This document shows, piece after piece, positions 31,669 through 40,618 of a stretch of 64,000 nt of DNA. Made by a program: the position numbers and the translations under genes. The notes beneath the pieces were generated by a model that was given only the letters and a program-made list of their open reading frames with translations, did no database searches and was not told the DNA's origin. The DNA is from Acidimicrobiales bacterium (GTDB lineage: Bacteria; Actinomycetota; Acidimicrobiia; Acidimicrobiales; Iamiaceae). Every line of letters starts with the position of its first letter. Position 1 is the stretch's first letter. The DNA lies in contig JAUJNP010000001.1 of the NCBI GenBank assembly GCA_030448105.1, positions 55,465 through 119,464 of the forward strand. Direction: 5' to 3'.

Positions 31669-32754
31669 TCAGCCGGCGAACGAGATGACCGACCGGATGC
31701 CGGTGCCGGCCCGCATGTCGTCGAGGGCCTCGTTGATGTCCTCCAGGCCGATCCGGCGGGTGATCATGCCATCGAGGTCGAGCCGGCCGTGCTGCCACAT
31801 CCTGATCAGCCGGCCGAAGTCGCTGCGAACGTCGGCCGAGCCGTAGTAGCTGCCCTGCAGGTTCTTCTCGGCGAAGAACAGCTCGAAGGCGTTGAACGAC
31901 ACCTCCTTGTCGGTGGCCCCGACGCCGATGATGCAGGCCGTGCCCCCGCGGCGCACGGCGTCGTAGGCCGCCCGCATGGTGACGGGGAGCCCGATGGCCT
32001 CGAAGGCGTAGTCGAAACCGTCGCCGGTGAGCTCGGCCTTGAGGGCGTCGAGCTCGTCGGGCTTGACGCCGTGGGTGGCACCGAACTGGCGGGCCAGCTC
32101 GAGCTTGGCGTCCTGGAGGTCGACGGCCACGATCTCCGACGCGCCGGAGATGCGGGCGCCCTGGATGGCGGCGATGCCCACCCCGCCGCACCCGAAGACC
32201 ACCACCGACGAGCCGGGCTCCACCTTGGCGGTGTTGATGGCGGCCCCCACGCCGGTGGTGACCCCGCAGCCGATGAGCGACGCCACCTCGAAGGGCACGT
32301 CGTCGGGGATCTTCACCGCCGCCTCCGCCGGCAGGGTGGTGGCCTCTACGAAGGTTCCGGCACCGGCGAAGCCGAAGACGGGGTTGCCGCCCTGGCTGAA
32401 CCGGGGCATCAGGGACCTGCCGAACTGGATCTCGGTGCACAGGTGGGGCGAGCGGCGACCGGTGCAGTTCTTGCAGACGCCACATGGGGGCGACCAGGCC
32501 ACGATCACGTGGTCGCCCTCGGCCACCGAGGTGACCCCCTCACCCACGCGGCTGATGACGCCGGCGCCCTCGTGGCCGAGCACGGCCGGCGTCGGCTGGG
32601 GGATCACGCCGGTCATGCCGGACAGGTCGCTGTGGCAGACGCCGGTGGCGGCGATCTCGATGGTGACCTCGCCGGGCCCCGGGTCGGTGACCTCCACGTC
32701 GTCGACCAGCTCGATCTTGTCGTCGCCGGTGGTGCGCAGGACCGCAGCGCGCAT
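31669..32754 (-). CDS. Zinc-dependent medium-chain alcohol dehydrogenase (class III-like)
   Basis: 361 aa. The catalytic zinc ligands are in GVCHSDLSG (Cys) and LGHEGAG (His-Glu), with a later C at SLIGCGVTTG. The structural zinc cysteines are in PPCGVCKNCTGRRSPHLC (four Cys). The Rossmann motif is VVVFGCGGVGIAAIQGA. The sub-group fits NDMA-dependent/class III ADH. It could oxidise the C26 alcohol made by the P450 in the steroid side chain. No KstR site lies before it, so its membership of the regulon is uncertain. Confidence 0.88.
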   Translation of the reverse strand: MRAAVLRTTGDDKIELVDDVEVTDPGPGEVTIEIAATGVCHSDLSGMTGVIPQPTPAVLGHEGAGVISRVGEGVTSVAEGDHVIVAWSPPCGVCKNCTGRRSPHLCTEIQFGRSLMPRFSQGGNPVFGFAGAGTFVEATTLPAEAAVKIPDDVPFEVASLIGCGVTTGVGAAINTAKVEPGSSVVVFGCGGVGIAAIQGARISGASEIVAVDLQDAKLELARQFGATHGVKPDELDALKAELTGDGFDYAFEAIGLPVTMRAAYDAVRRGGTACIIGVGATDKEVSFNAFELFFAEKNLQGSYYGSADVRSDFGRLIRMWQHGRLDLDGMITRRIGLEDINEALDDMRAGTGIRSVISFAG

Positions 32755-32794
32755 GGGGTGCTCCTCGTCGCCGGAAGGGTCCGGGCGAGAGTAG

Positions 32795-34240
32795 TCAGCT
32801 CCGCCCGACGTCGGTGGTGGCCAGGTTGATCGCCGGGCTCTCGCTGCTGAAGAGGCCCCAGTAGGACTCCCAGCCGGGCACCTGCCAGAGGTGCGACATC
32901 CAGAGGGTGGTGCCGAAGCCGGCGCCCTTCTTGCCCCCGACCGAGTCGCACAGCGCCTCGGGGGTGGCGTCGGAGCCGACCACCATGGAGCCCACGATGC
33001 ACAGCGACGGGTGGTCGTGCCAGGTGTCGTTGCCGCCGGCGAAGCCCTCCGGGGGCGACTCGCCGAGCACCGCGTAGCTGACGCCGACCAGCTCTGAGCT
33101 CGGCGAGTTGCCGTTGTAGAGCAGCATCTCGGGGCGGGTGGGGTCGAAGCGGCCGTCGACGGTGAGGCCCACGTTGAGGTAGTGGGCGCCGATGCCCGGT
33201 ACCCACGGCGTGACCTGCATGTAGCCCCCGGCCATGGCCTCGGCCGCGGTGGGGAACTTGGGGATCACCGTGCCCGCCGCCTTGAGCTGGCGTTGCAGCT
33301 CGGCGTTGACCGCCGGTGCCAGGGGCTTCCACTCCTGGGGCCCGTCGGTGTGGTTGCCGCTGCTCTTCCCGTCCTTGTCGTCGCCGTGCTCGGCTTGGAG
33401 GGCGTGAGCCAGCTGCCAGTCGACGTAGGTCTTGATGCGGGCCTCGGCCTCATCCGCGGGCAGGGCGCGCAGCACCGAGGACCGGGTGCGCAGCTGCTGC
33501 TCCACGAAGGCCCGGCTGGCCTCCCGTTGGGCCGTCACCTCCTCGACGGACAGGCCGCCCATGAGGGCCTTCAGCCGCTCCTTCTCCCAGGCGGACGCGC
33601 TGGTGTCGGTGGTGTGGCCGTGGGCCCCCGCCGGCTCGGCCGCGGCCGCCCCACCGCCCCCGGTGGTGTGGCCCTTCGCCGCGCCCGCGGCGTCGCCGTG
33701 GGCGTGCGCGGCGGCCGCCTCGGTGCCCCCGTCGTTGCCGTGGTCGTGGCCGCCGCCCGTCGAGGGCGCCAGCGAGGCGGTCACGAGCGCGGCCACTGCC
33801 ACCGCCGACGCCCCTGCCCACGCTCCGGCGCTCGCCTCGCGGAGGCGCACGTTGGCCAGCCAGCCGGCGACGGCCGCCACCGCGGCGACCGCGGCGGTGA
33901 GCTCGAGGGCCACGGCGAGACCGTCGGGGAACCGGACCGGCTCCACCTCGCCACTGATGCCCGCCGTCCGCGAGACCAGCCACACCGCGGCCACGCCCAG
34001 GTTGAACGCCGCCGCGCCGAGGAGGGCGGTGCGGGGCGCGGGGCGGGCCCGGACGGCCAAGACGGCGATGGCGACCTGCACCCAGGCGACCGCGACGAAG
34101 AACAGCCCGTGCCCGGTGTTCACCCCGAAGTGCCCCGGGGCGTAGGCGAAGTGCAGGGCTGCCGCGCCGGCGCACGCCACCGCCACGGTGGTGTGCAGCG
34201 CTCGGGTGCCGGCCGGGGGTGGGGACGACACGGTTTCCAT
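32795..34240 (-). CDS. Histidine-rich membrane protein with a soluble C-terminal domain
   Basis: 481 aa. Residues ~15-185 hold five to six hydrophobic segments (for example TVAVACAGAAALHFAYAPG and AALLGAAAFNLGVAAVWLVS). A His/Gly/Ala-rich linker follows (HDHGNDGG, AHAHGDA, GAHGHTT). From ~235 on a soluble domain is seen, including ARIKTYVDWQLAHALQAEHG and HYLNVGLTVDGRFDPTRPEM. The pattern NDTWHDHPSLCIVGS (~420) looks like a metal site. Parts of the C-terminal domain read like a secreted metal- or substrate-binding module. I do not recognise a family. It is divergent from fadD with a KstR site between. Confidence 0.7.
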   Translation of the reverse strand: METVSSPPPAGTRALHTTVAVACAGAAALHFAYAPGHFGVNTGHGLFFVAVAWVQVAIAVLAVRARPAPRTALLGAAAFNLGVAAVWLVSRTAGISGEVEPVRFPDGLAVALELTAAVAAVAAVAGWLANVRLREASAGAWAGASAVAVAALVTASLAPSTGGGHDHGNDGGTEAAAAHAHGDAAGAAKGHTTGGGGAAAAEPAGAHGHTTDTSASAWEKERLKALMGGLSVEEVTAQREASRAFVEQQLRTRSSVLRALPADEAEARIKTYVDWQLAHALQAEHGDDKDGKSSGNHTDGPQEWKPLAPAVNAELQRQLKAAGTVIPKFPTAAEAMAGGYMQVTPWVPGIGAHYLNVGLTVDGRFDPTRPEMLLYNGNSPSSELVGVSYAVLGESPPEGFAGGNDTWHDHPSLCIVGSMVVGSDATPEALCDSVGGKKGAGFGTTLWMSHLWQVPGWESYWGLFSSESPAINLATTDVGRS

Positions 34241-34317
34241 GGTGCTCCTGAGAGGACGTGTGACAGGGGTTACTCATGGTAGCGCTTGGAGTCCAGCCGC
34301 TCCTGCCCCTGCGGAAC

Positions 34318-34331
34318 TGAAACACGTTCCA
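34318..34331. promoter_or_regulatory. KstR-type operator between the His-rich membrane protein and fadD genes
   Basis: TGAAACACGTTCCA matches TnnAACnnGTTnnA exactly. It is 20 bp before the fadD ATG and 77 bp from the divergent start, so control of fadD is the safer inference. Confidence 0.85.
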
Positions 34332-34351
34332 GTTTCTCCTACGCTCTGGGA

Positions 34352-35902
34352 ATGACCGACCTCGGCTTCTGGCGGCTGGCGGCTGCCGACCCCGACCGGC
34401 GGGTCCTCGTCGACCCCGCGGGCCGCGACCTAAGCGCCGGTGAGCTCCTTCGGCGGGCCAACGCGGTGGCCAACGGCCTGCGGGCCCGTGGCCTGGCCCG
34501 GGGCGACACGGTCGCCACCCTCCTGCCGAACAGCCCCGAGATGCTCGAGGTGTACCTCGGCGCCATGCAGATCGGCCTGTACCTCACGCCCATCAACCAC
34601 CACCTCGTAGGCCCCGAGGTGGCCCACATCCTCGGCGACAGCGGAGCCAAGGTGTTCGTCAGCTCGTCCCGCTTCAACGAGGTGGCGGTGGCCGCCACCG
34701 CGGAGATCGGCTTCCCGGAGGGCGACCACCTCGTGGTGGGCGACGGGGACGACGGCGGCGGCTACGCGGCATGGCGCGACTCCCAGTCGGCCGACGCCCC
34801 CACCGAGCACACCGCCGGCCAGCCGATGCACTACACGTCCGGCACCACGGGCAGGCCCAAGGGCGTGAAACGGACCCTGGCCGACCTCGACCCCGACGAC
34901 ATGGGTGCGCTGTTCGCCATGTTCCTCATGCTCTTCGGGATCGAACCCGCCGACGGCAACGTCCACCTCACCTGCTCGCCGCTCTACCACACCGCCGTGC
35001 TGATGTGGACGAGCTGCTCGCTGCACCTGGGCCACGAGGTGGTGCTGATGGACAAGTGGAGCCCCGAGGCGATGCTCGAGCTCATCGCTCGGGAGCGGGT
35101 CACCACCACCCACATGGTGCCGACGCAGTTCCACCGCCTCCTCGCCCTCCCCGAGGAGGTGCGGGGCCGCTACGACGTGTCGTCGCTGCGCCAGGTGGTG
35201 CACGGGGCGGCGCCGTGCCCCGAGGAGGTGAAGCGGCGGATGATCGACTGGTGGGGCGAGTGCGTGACCGAGTACTACGCCGCCACCGAGGGCGGGGGCA
35301 CCATCGCCCCGGCCGAGGAGTGGCTGGAGCGACCGGGCACGGTGGGACGCCCGTGGCCCGGCGCCGAGGTCCGCATCCTCGACGACGACGGCAACGAGTT
35401 GCCGCCGGGTGAGGTCGGGACCGTCTACATGTCCCTCGCCCAGGTGAACTTCGAGTACAAGGGCGACCCGGCCAAGACCCAGTCGAACCGGCGCGACGGC
35501 TTCTTCACCGTCGGCGACATCGGCGTGCTCGACGCCGACGGCTACCTCTACCTGCGCGACCGCAAGTCCGACATGATCATCTCGGGCGGCGTGAACATCT
35601 ACCCGGCCGAGATCGAGAGCGCGCTCCTCACCCACCCGAAGGTGGGCGACGCCGCCGTGTTCGGCATCCCCCATCCCGACTGGGGCGAGGAGATCAAGGC
35701 GGTGGTGGAACCGGCGGCAAGCGTCGAGCCCTCCCGTGAGCTGGCCGAGGAGCTGCTGGCGCACTGCGCCGAAAAGTTGGCCCGCTTCAAGCTGCCCCGA
35801 TCGGTGGACTTCACCACCGAGATGCCCCGCGACCCCAACGGCAAGCTCTACAAGCGCAAGCTCCGCGACCCGTACTGGGAGGCCCGCGAGCGAGCGATCT
35901 GA
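34352..35902 (+). CDS. Acyl-CoA synthetase (FadD-type, AMP-forming)
   Basis: 516 aa from the ATG at 34352. The nucleotide motif YTSGTTGRPKGVKRTL (~168), the acyl-site TEYYAATEGGGTI (~308), TVGDIGVLDADGYLYLRDRKSD (~390) and the C-terminal catalytic Lys in PRDPNGKLYKRKLR are all present. It activates a carboxylic acid to its acyl-CoA. The KstR site 20 bp upstream makes a steroid side-chain or ring-derived acid a plausible substrate. It is not the FadD19 ortholog, which lies at 41915. Confidence 0.88.
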   Translation: MTDLGFWRLAAADPDRRVLVDPAGRDLSAGELLRRANAVANGLRARGLARGDTVATLLPNSPEMLEVYLGAMQIGLYLTPINHHLVGPEVAHILGDSGAKVFVSSSRFNEVAVAATAEIGFPEGDHLVVGDGDDGGGYAAWRDSQSADAPTEHTAGQPMHYTSGTTGRPKGVKRTLADLDPDDMGALFAMFLMLFGIEPADGNVHLTCSPLYHTAVLMWTSCSLHLGHEVVLMDKWSPEAMLELIARERVTTTHMVPTQFHRLLALPEEVRGRYDVSSLRQVVHGAAPCPEEVKRRMIDWWGECVTEYYAATEGGGTIAPAEEWLERPGTVGRPWPGAEVRILDDDGNELPPGEVGTVYMSLAQVNFEYKGDPAKTQSNRRDGFFTVGDIGVLDADGYLYLRDRKSDMIISGGVNIYPAEIESALLTHPKVGDAAVFGIPHPDWGEEIKAVVEPAASVEPSRELAEELLAHCAEKLARFKLPRSVDFTTEMPRDPNGKLYKRKLRDPYWEARERAI

Positions 35903-35948
35903 GCCGGGCCGTCGGGGGGGCCTACGGGGGCAGAGCCTCCCGTATCAG

Positions 35949-36533
35949 TCAGTCGAACTGGTCGAGGAGGAGGTGGGCGGCGTCGGTGAGCTCACGGCCC
36001 ACGTCGTCGGTGCCGGTCCAGCCGTTGACCCACCCGAGCAGGGCGCCGTACCAGACGAAGTTGAGCACCCGGGTGACCGATGCCCGAGCCTCGGGGCCGA
36101 GGTCTTCGGGAAGTGCCCGGGCCAGGACCCGGCCCATGGCGGCGGCCACGTCGCCCTGACAGGTGGCCGCCCCCTGGTCGGGCGAGGAGATGGCGGTGAC
36201 GAGGGCGGCGGTGAGGCGGGGCTCGGACTCCATGGCCCGGGTGGCCCGGCGCAGCACGTTGACCACCCGATCGGCCACCCGCTGCCCGGCCGGCGGGCGC
36301 TGGGTGACCCTCAGCTCGAGGTCCTCCACCCAGGCCACGAGGGCGGCGGCCAAGAGGTGGTCCTTGGAGGAGAAGTAGCGGTAGATCGTGCCGAGGGCCA
36401 CCCCCGCCCGGGCGGCGACGTCCCGCATCTGCACGGCCTCGTACCCGCCCTCGGCTCCCAGCTCGAGGGCGGCGCGGATCACCCGGTCGCGACGGTCGGT
36501 CTGGCTCTGGGTGAGGGTCTCGGTGCCGACCAT
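35949..36533 (-). CDS. kstR: KstR-like TetR repressor of steroid catabolism
   Basis: 194 aa from the ATG at 36533. The HTH segment GGYEAVQMRDVAARAGVALG and then TIYRYFSSKDHLLAAAL is nearly the KstR sequence I recall (GGYEAVQMRxVAxRAxVAxGTxYRYFxSKxHLL). KstR represses cholesterol catabolism until 3-oxo-cholestenoyl-CoA-type ligands bind. It is the second gene after fadE (13-bp gap), downstream of a perfect operator at 37784-37797, so it is probably autoregulated. The ligand domain (residues 60-194) is shorter than the N-terminal match is clear, so the ligand may differ. Confidence 0.9.
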   Translation of the reverse strand: MVGTETLTQSQTDRRDRVIRAALELGAEGGYEAVQMRDVAARAGVALGTIYRYFSSKDHLLAAALVAWVEDLELRVTQRPPAGQRVADRVVNVLRRATRAMESEPRLTAALVTAISSPDQGAATCQGDVAAAMGRVLARALPEDLGPEARASVTRVLNFVWYGALLGWVNGWTGTDDVGRELTDAAHLLLDQFD

Positions 36534-36546
36534 CGCGTGCGCCAAC

Positions 36547-37773
36547 CTACCGATCGGCCCGGGCCAGCTGGCGGAAGGGGAGGTCGCGGTCGACGCGCGT
36601 CTCGCCGGGGAGGCCGAGCACCCGCTCACCGATGATGTTGCGCTGGATCTCGTTGCTGCCACCGGCGATCCGGATGGCGGGCGCGTGGAGGAAACGGGCC
36701 TGCCACTCCCCGGCGTCGGGGCCGTCGGCCACCAGCATCCCGTCGGGTCCCAGCAGCTCGAGGGCGGCGTTGCCCAACCGGCGCAGGTACTCGGCCGCGA
36801 ACAGCTTCATGACCGAAGTCTCCGGCCCCGGGGATCGACCTTGGCTGAGGGCGGTCTGGGCGCGGAACCCGAGGTAGCGCAGCACCTGCTGGCGGGTCCA
36901 GCAGTCCGCCAGCGCCTGGCGCAGCACCGGGTCGCCTTCGCGGCCCAGCTTCTGGGCCAGCGTGATCAGGGCAGCGGTGTCAGAGGACCGGTTGCCGCCG
37001 GCGACGAGGCCCCGCTCGTTGGACAGGGTGGTGATGGCGCAGGCCCAGCCGCCCCCCACCTCGCCGAGCACCTGGTCGGCAGGGATGCGGACCTCGTCGA
37101 GGAACACCTCGTTGAAGTGGCTGGATCCGGTCATCTGGCGCAGGGGCCGGACGTCGAAGCCGGGCGAGGACATGTCGACGAGGAAGTAGGTGATCCCCTT
37201 GTGCTTGGGGGCGTCCGGGTCGGTGCGGGCCAGCAGGATGCCCCAGTCGCTGGCGCCGGCCGACGATGTCCACACCTTCTGGCCGTTCACCACCCACTCG
37301 TCGCCATCGAGCACCGCCCGGGTGGCCAGGGCGGCCAGGTCCGAGCCGGCGCCGGGCTCGCTGAACAGCTGGCACCACACCTCGTCGCCCCGGAGCATGG
37401 CCGGGAGGAAGCGCTCCCGCTGGGCGTCGGTGCCGTGCTTCATGATCGTCGGGCCGGCCATGCCGATGCCCACCGCGAACGCCCCCACCGACACGCCGAA
37501 GCGAGCCTGCTCGTGGGCGAAGATGGCCGCTTGCATCGACGTGCCGCCCCGGCCGCCGAAGCGTCTCGGCCACGTGATGCCGGCCCAGCCGTGGTCGAAC
37601 AGCACCCGCTGCCAGGCCTTCGACAGCCGGATGTGGTCGGGCTCGGCCATGGTGCCCTCGAGGAACCCCGTGGAGAAGTCGTCGGGGCCGCCCTTGGCCG
37701 GGGCGTGGGCCTCGAGCCACGCGCGCGCCTCGCGGCGGAACGCGGTTTCCGCGGGCGTGTCGTCGAAGTCCAC
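36547..37773 (-). CDS. Acyl-CoA dehydrogenase (FadE) co-transcribed with kstR
   Basis: 408 aa from a GTG at 37773. The FAD-binding signature QLFSEPGAGSDLAALATRAV and the strand WVVNGQKVWTSSAG are present. The C-terminal RIAGGSNEIQRNIIGERVLG is the ETF/dimer motif. Catalytic Glu placement cannot be proven by eye. It is one of four fadE genes in the window, three of them in this regulon. The operator lies 10 bp upstream. In M. tuberculosis kstR also neighbours a fadE, as I recall. Confidence 0.9.
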   Translation of the reverse strand: MDFDDTPAETAFRREARAWLEAHAPAKGGPDDFSTGFLEGTMAEPDHIRLSKAWQRVLFDHGWAGITWPRRFGGRGGTSMQAAIFAHEQARFGVSVGAFAVGIGMAGPTIMKHGTDAQRERFLPAMLRGDEVWCQLFSEPGAGSDLAALATRAVLDGDEWVVNGQKVWTSSAGASDWGILLARTDPDAPKHKGITYFLVDMSSPGFDVRPLRQMTGSSHFNEVFLDEVRIPADQVLGEVGGGWACAITTLSNERGLVAGGNRSSDTAALITLAQKLGREGDPVLRQALADCWTRQQVLRYLGFRAQTALSQGRSPGPETSVMKLFAAEYLRRLGNAALELLGPDGMLVADGPDAGEWQARFLHAPAIRIAGGSNEIQRNIIGERVLGLPGETRVDRDLPFRQLARADR

Positions 37774-37783
37774 CGCCCCACAC

Positions 37784-37797
37784 TAGAACGAGTTCTA
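37784..37797. promoter_or_regulatory. KstR-type operator, perfect palindrome, before fadE-kstR
   Basis: TAGAACGAGTTCTA matches the pattern exactly. The wider sequence CACTAGAACGAGTTCTAGTG (37781-37800) has two perfect 9-bp arms around GA. It lies 10 bp before the GTG of fadE and should give autoregulation of the kstR operon. Confidence 0.9.
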
Positions 37798-37814
37798 GTG
37801 TGGGGCCGGATCGC

Positions 37815-39110
37815 TCACCGTGAGGCCGTGGCCTGTTCCTGGGGGCCGGGGGCCGACACGTCGGTGCTGGTGCGGTCGGCCACCTCGTCCTCGGCTCGGC
37901 CCTCGTCGGCGGGCAGCTCGCCGTCGCGCACGGCTCGGAGGAAGCGCTCTACCGCCTCGATGGCATGGGAGGTGCGCACGGACGGGAACACGTCGAAGGC
38001 GTGCTGGGAGCCGCGGAGCTCGGCGTAGAGCACCGGCTGGTGCGACACCGCCCGCAACCGCTGCACGAACTCCCGGGCATCCTCCACCGGGGCGAGGGTG
38101 TCGCGGTCGCCGTGGATGACGAGGAACGGCGGAGCGTCGGCACGCACCCGGTCCATCGGCGACGCCTCGGCGAAGCGCTCGGGTTCCTCGGCGATGAACG
38201 CCTTGATCACGTGCGGCTCCCACAGCGTGGTGAACACCTCGGGCGCCCAGGTGCCGAGGCGGTTGGTGAAGTCGTAGACGCCGTAGAAGGGGACCGCCGC
38301 CCGCACCGTGGTGTCCACGTCCTCGAAGCCCGGCTGGTAGCGGGGGTCGTTGGCGGTGAGTGCGACCAGGGCGGTGAGGTGGCCGCCCGCCGACCCACCG
38401 GTCACGCACACGAAGTCGGGGTCGGCCCCGTACTCGGGCCCGTGTCGGCGGATCCATGCCAGCGCCCGCTTCAGGTCGACGAGGTGGTCGGGAAAGGTGG
38501 CCCCCGGGCTGAGGCGGTAGTTGGCGTTGAACCCCACCCATCCGTTGGCGGCGAGGTGCTGGAGCAGCGGGATGCCCTGCTCGCGCTTGTCGCCCAGCAC
38601 CCAGGCCCCGCCGTGGATCTGGAGGATGGCCGGCCGGCGCTCGCCGGGCGCCTTCGGCTGGTAGACGTCGAGGCGCAGCCGGCGACCGGCCACCCGGGCG
38701 AAGGTGATGTTGCGCCGGACCCGCACGCCACGACGCCGCGTCACGAGCGGGAACACCTTGGCCAGCAGGGGCACGCGCGGCGCCGGGCCCGAGTCGGCCA
38801 GGTTGGCCAGGGCCTCGCGCAGCGTGACCGCCGAGCGGCGGCCCTGGAGCACCAGGACGACCAGCACCGCCCAGGACACTCCAGAGATGGCCAGGCCGGC
38901 CCACCCCGGCCACGCCGTGAACGCGCCGAGCCGGGCGAACACCAGCGTGGCCACCACCTGGATGACGAGATGGTGGGGGGCCAGCTCGATAGCGAGCCAG
39001 GAGGCGAAGAACGCCGGCACCAGCAGCACCCGGTTGCGCCGGACCGGCAGCACGGCAGCGAGGGTGAACAGCGCAGCCCACACCGACAGCGCCAGGTAGA
39101 TCCACGGCAT
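37815..39110 (-). CDS. Membrane-anchored alpha/beta hydrolase (LipQ/hormone-sensitive lipase-like)
   Basis: 431 aa from the ATG at 39110. About three membrane segments (residues 4-100) precede the catalytic domain. ILQIHGGAWVLGDK gives the HGG oxyanion hole. GGSAGGH carries the nucleophile Ser. IHGDRDTLAP has the Asp and SQHAFDVF the His. The layout is that of mycobacterial LipQ-type esterases. It is divergent from a WS/DGAT gene, starting 26 bp away. The pair suggests synthesis and mobilisation of storage lipid or wax. The substrate is inferred. Confidence 0.86.
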   Translation of the reverse strand: MPWIYLALSVWAALFTLAAVLPVRRNRVLLVPAFFASWLAIELAPHHLVIQVVATLVFARLGAFTAWPGWAGLAISGVSWAVLVVLVLQGRRSAVTLREALANLADSGPAPRVPLLAKVFPLVTRRRGVRVRRNITFARVAGRRLRLDVYQPKAPGERRPAILQIHGGAWVLGDKREQGIPLLQHLAANGWVGFNANYRLSPGATFPDHLVDLKRALAWIRRHGPEYGADPDFVCVTGGSAGGHLTALVALTANDPRYQPGFEDVDTTVRAAVPFYGVYDFTNRLGTWAPEVFTTLWEPHVIKAFIAEEPERFAEASPMDRVRADAPPFLVIHGDRDTLAPVEDAREFVQRLRAVSHQPVLYAELRGSQHAFDVFPSVRTSHAIEAVERFLRAVRDGELPADEGRAEDEVADRTSTDVSAPGPQEQATASR

Positions 39111-39136
39111 CGGGCAACGGTGCCACACTGCGGGTC

Positions 39137-40600
39137 ATGGAGCGACTGTCGGGGCTCGACGCCGCCTTTCTCTACATGGAGACGCCGACCAACCACATGC
39201 ACGTGGCCATGACCATGGTGCTCGACCCCTCCACCATGCCCGCCGGCTACTCGTTCGGCGCCATCCGGGACTTCATCGGCGACCGGCTGCACCTGGTGCC
39301 GCCGTTCCGCCGCCGGCTGCTCGAGGTGCCGTTCCGCCTCCACCACCCCATCTGGGTGGAGGACCCCGACTTCGACCTCGACCGCCACATCCGTCGCATC
39401 GGTGCGCCCGCCCCGGGCGGGCGCCGCGAGCTGGCCGAGCTGGCCGGGCAGATCGCCAGCACCCCGCTCGACCGGTCGAAACCGCTCTGGGAGCTGTGGG
39501 TCATCGAGGGGCTCAAGCGCGACCGCATAGGGGTGGTCACCAAGGTCCACCACTCCGCCATCGACGGGACGTCGGGCGCCGACCTCATGGTCCACCTCTT
39601 CGATCTGGATCCGGCGGTGAAGGATCCCGAGCCCGCCGCCGAGCGCCCGTCCGAGCACATCCCCTCCGAGGTCGAGCTGCTGGCCTACGCGGCGGCGTCG
39701 AAGGTGCGCCGCAACCTCGGCCTGCTGCCCCTCCTCGGCCAGACCGCCCAGTCGGTGTCGCGGGTGGTGCAGCGCCGGCGCAGCCCCGACCAGGCGGTAG
39801 GGGCCGCCCCCCTCACCGCCCCCCGCACGCCGTGGAACGGTCCCCTCGGCTCCCGGCGGGCGGTCGGGTTCGCCCGGATGCCGTTGGCCGACGTCAAGGC
39901 GGTGAAGAACCACTTCGGCGTCACCGTGAACGACGTGGTGCTGGCCATGTGCGCCGGCACCCTGCGCCGCTACCTCGACGCCCTCCGGCTCCTTCCCGAC
40001 GAACCGCTCGTGGCGGTGTGCCCTATCTCGGTGCGCGGCGGCGACGACACCACCGCCGCCGACGCGGCGGCTGCCTCCGCCAACCGGGTGTCGGCGATGT
40101 TCACGTCGCTGGCCACCGACCTCGAGGACCCCCGCGACCGGCTGATGGCCATCGCCGAGGTCACCCGGGGCGCCAAGGAGGAGCACAACGCGGTGGGCGC
40201 CGACATGCTGCAGAACTGGGCCGAGTTCGCCGGGCCCAACCTGTTCAACCTCGCCTCCCGGCTGTACTCGAGCCGGGGCTGGGCCGGCAGCCACCGCCCG
40301 ATCCACAACGTCATCATCTCGAACGTCCCCGGCCCCTCCTTCCCGCTGTACTACGGCGGCGCCGAGCTGGTCGCCGCCTACCCCATGGGGCCGGCCATGG
40401 AGGGCGCCGGCCTCAACATCACGGTGATGAGCTACCGGGACTCGGTCGACATCGGTCTCATGGTGGACAAGGACCTCGTGCCCGACGTGTGGGACATGGC
40501 CGACGCCGTGCAGCCGGCGCTCGACGAGCTCACGCAGGCGGCCGGGCTGCCCGCGCCGCCCGCGCCACGCCCATCGCGGTCATCGGCCTCCGCCGGGTGA
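39137..40600 (+). CDS. Wax ester synthase / diacylglycerol acyltransferase (WS/DGAT)
   Basis: 487 aa. The catalytic motif H-H-x-x-x-D-G is present as VHHSAIDGTSG (~140). The usual N-terminus MERLSGLDAAFLYMETPTNH and the later NVIISNVPGPSFPLYYGGA motif (N-x-x-x-S-N-V-P-G-P) confirm the family. It makes triacylglycerol or wax esters from acyl-CoA on the membrane face. The neighbouring esterase is divergent. Such enzymes are multi-copy in actinobacteria. It is not under a visible KstR site. Confidence 0.93.
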   Translation: MERLSGLDAAFLYMETPTNHMHVAMTMVLDPSTMPAGYSFGAIRDFIGDRLHLVPPFRRRLLEVPFRLHHPIWVEDPDFDLDRHIRRIGAPAPGGRRELAELAGQIASTPLDRSKPLWELWVIEGLKRDRIGVVTKVHHSAIDGTSGADLMVHLFDLDPAVKDPEPAAERPSEHIPSEVELLAYAAASKVRRNLGLLPLLGQTAQSVSRVVQRRRSPDQAVGAAPLTAPRTPWNGPLGSRRAVGFARMPLADVKAVKNHFGVTVNDVVLAMCAGTLRRYLDALRLLPDEPLVAVCPISVRGGDDTTAADAAAASANRVSAMFTSLATDLEDPRDRLMAIAEVTRGAKEEHNAVGADMLQNWAEFAGPNLFNLASRLYSSRGWAGSHRPIHNVIISNVPGPSFPLYYGGAELVAAYPMGPAMEGAGLNITVMSYRDSVDIGLMVDKDLVPDVWDMADAVQPALDELTQAAGLPAPPAPRPSRSSASAG

Positions 40601-40618
40601 GGCTGGCCGGAGGGTCGC

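Noticed and set aside
30808-32829. Long plus-strand frame opposite DUF35 and the alcohol dehydrogenase
   Set aside because: Antisense to genes with zinc-site motifs; no start or ribosome site.
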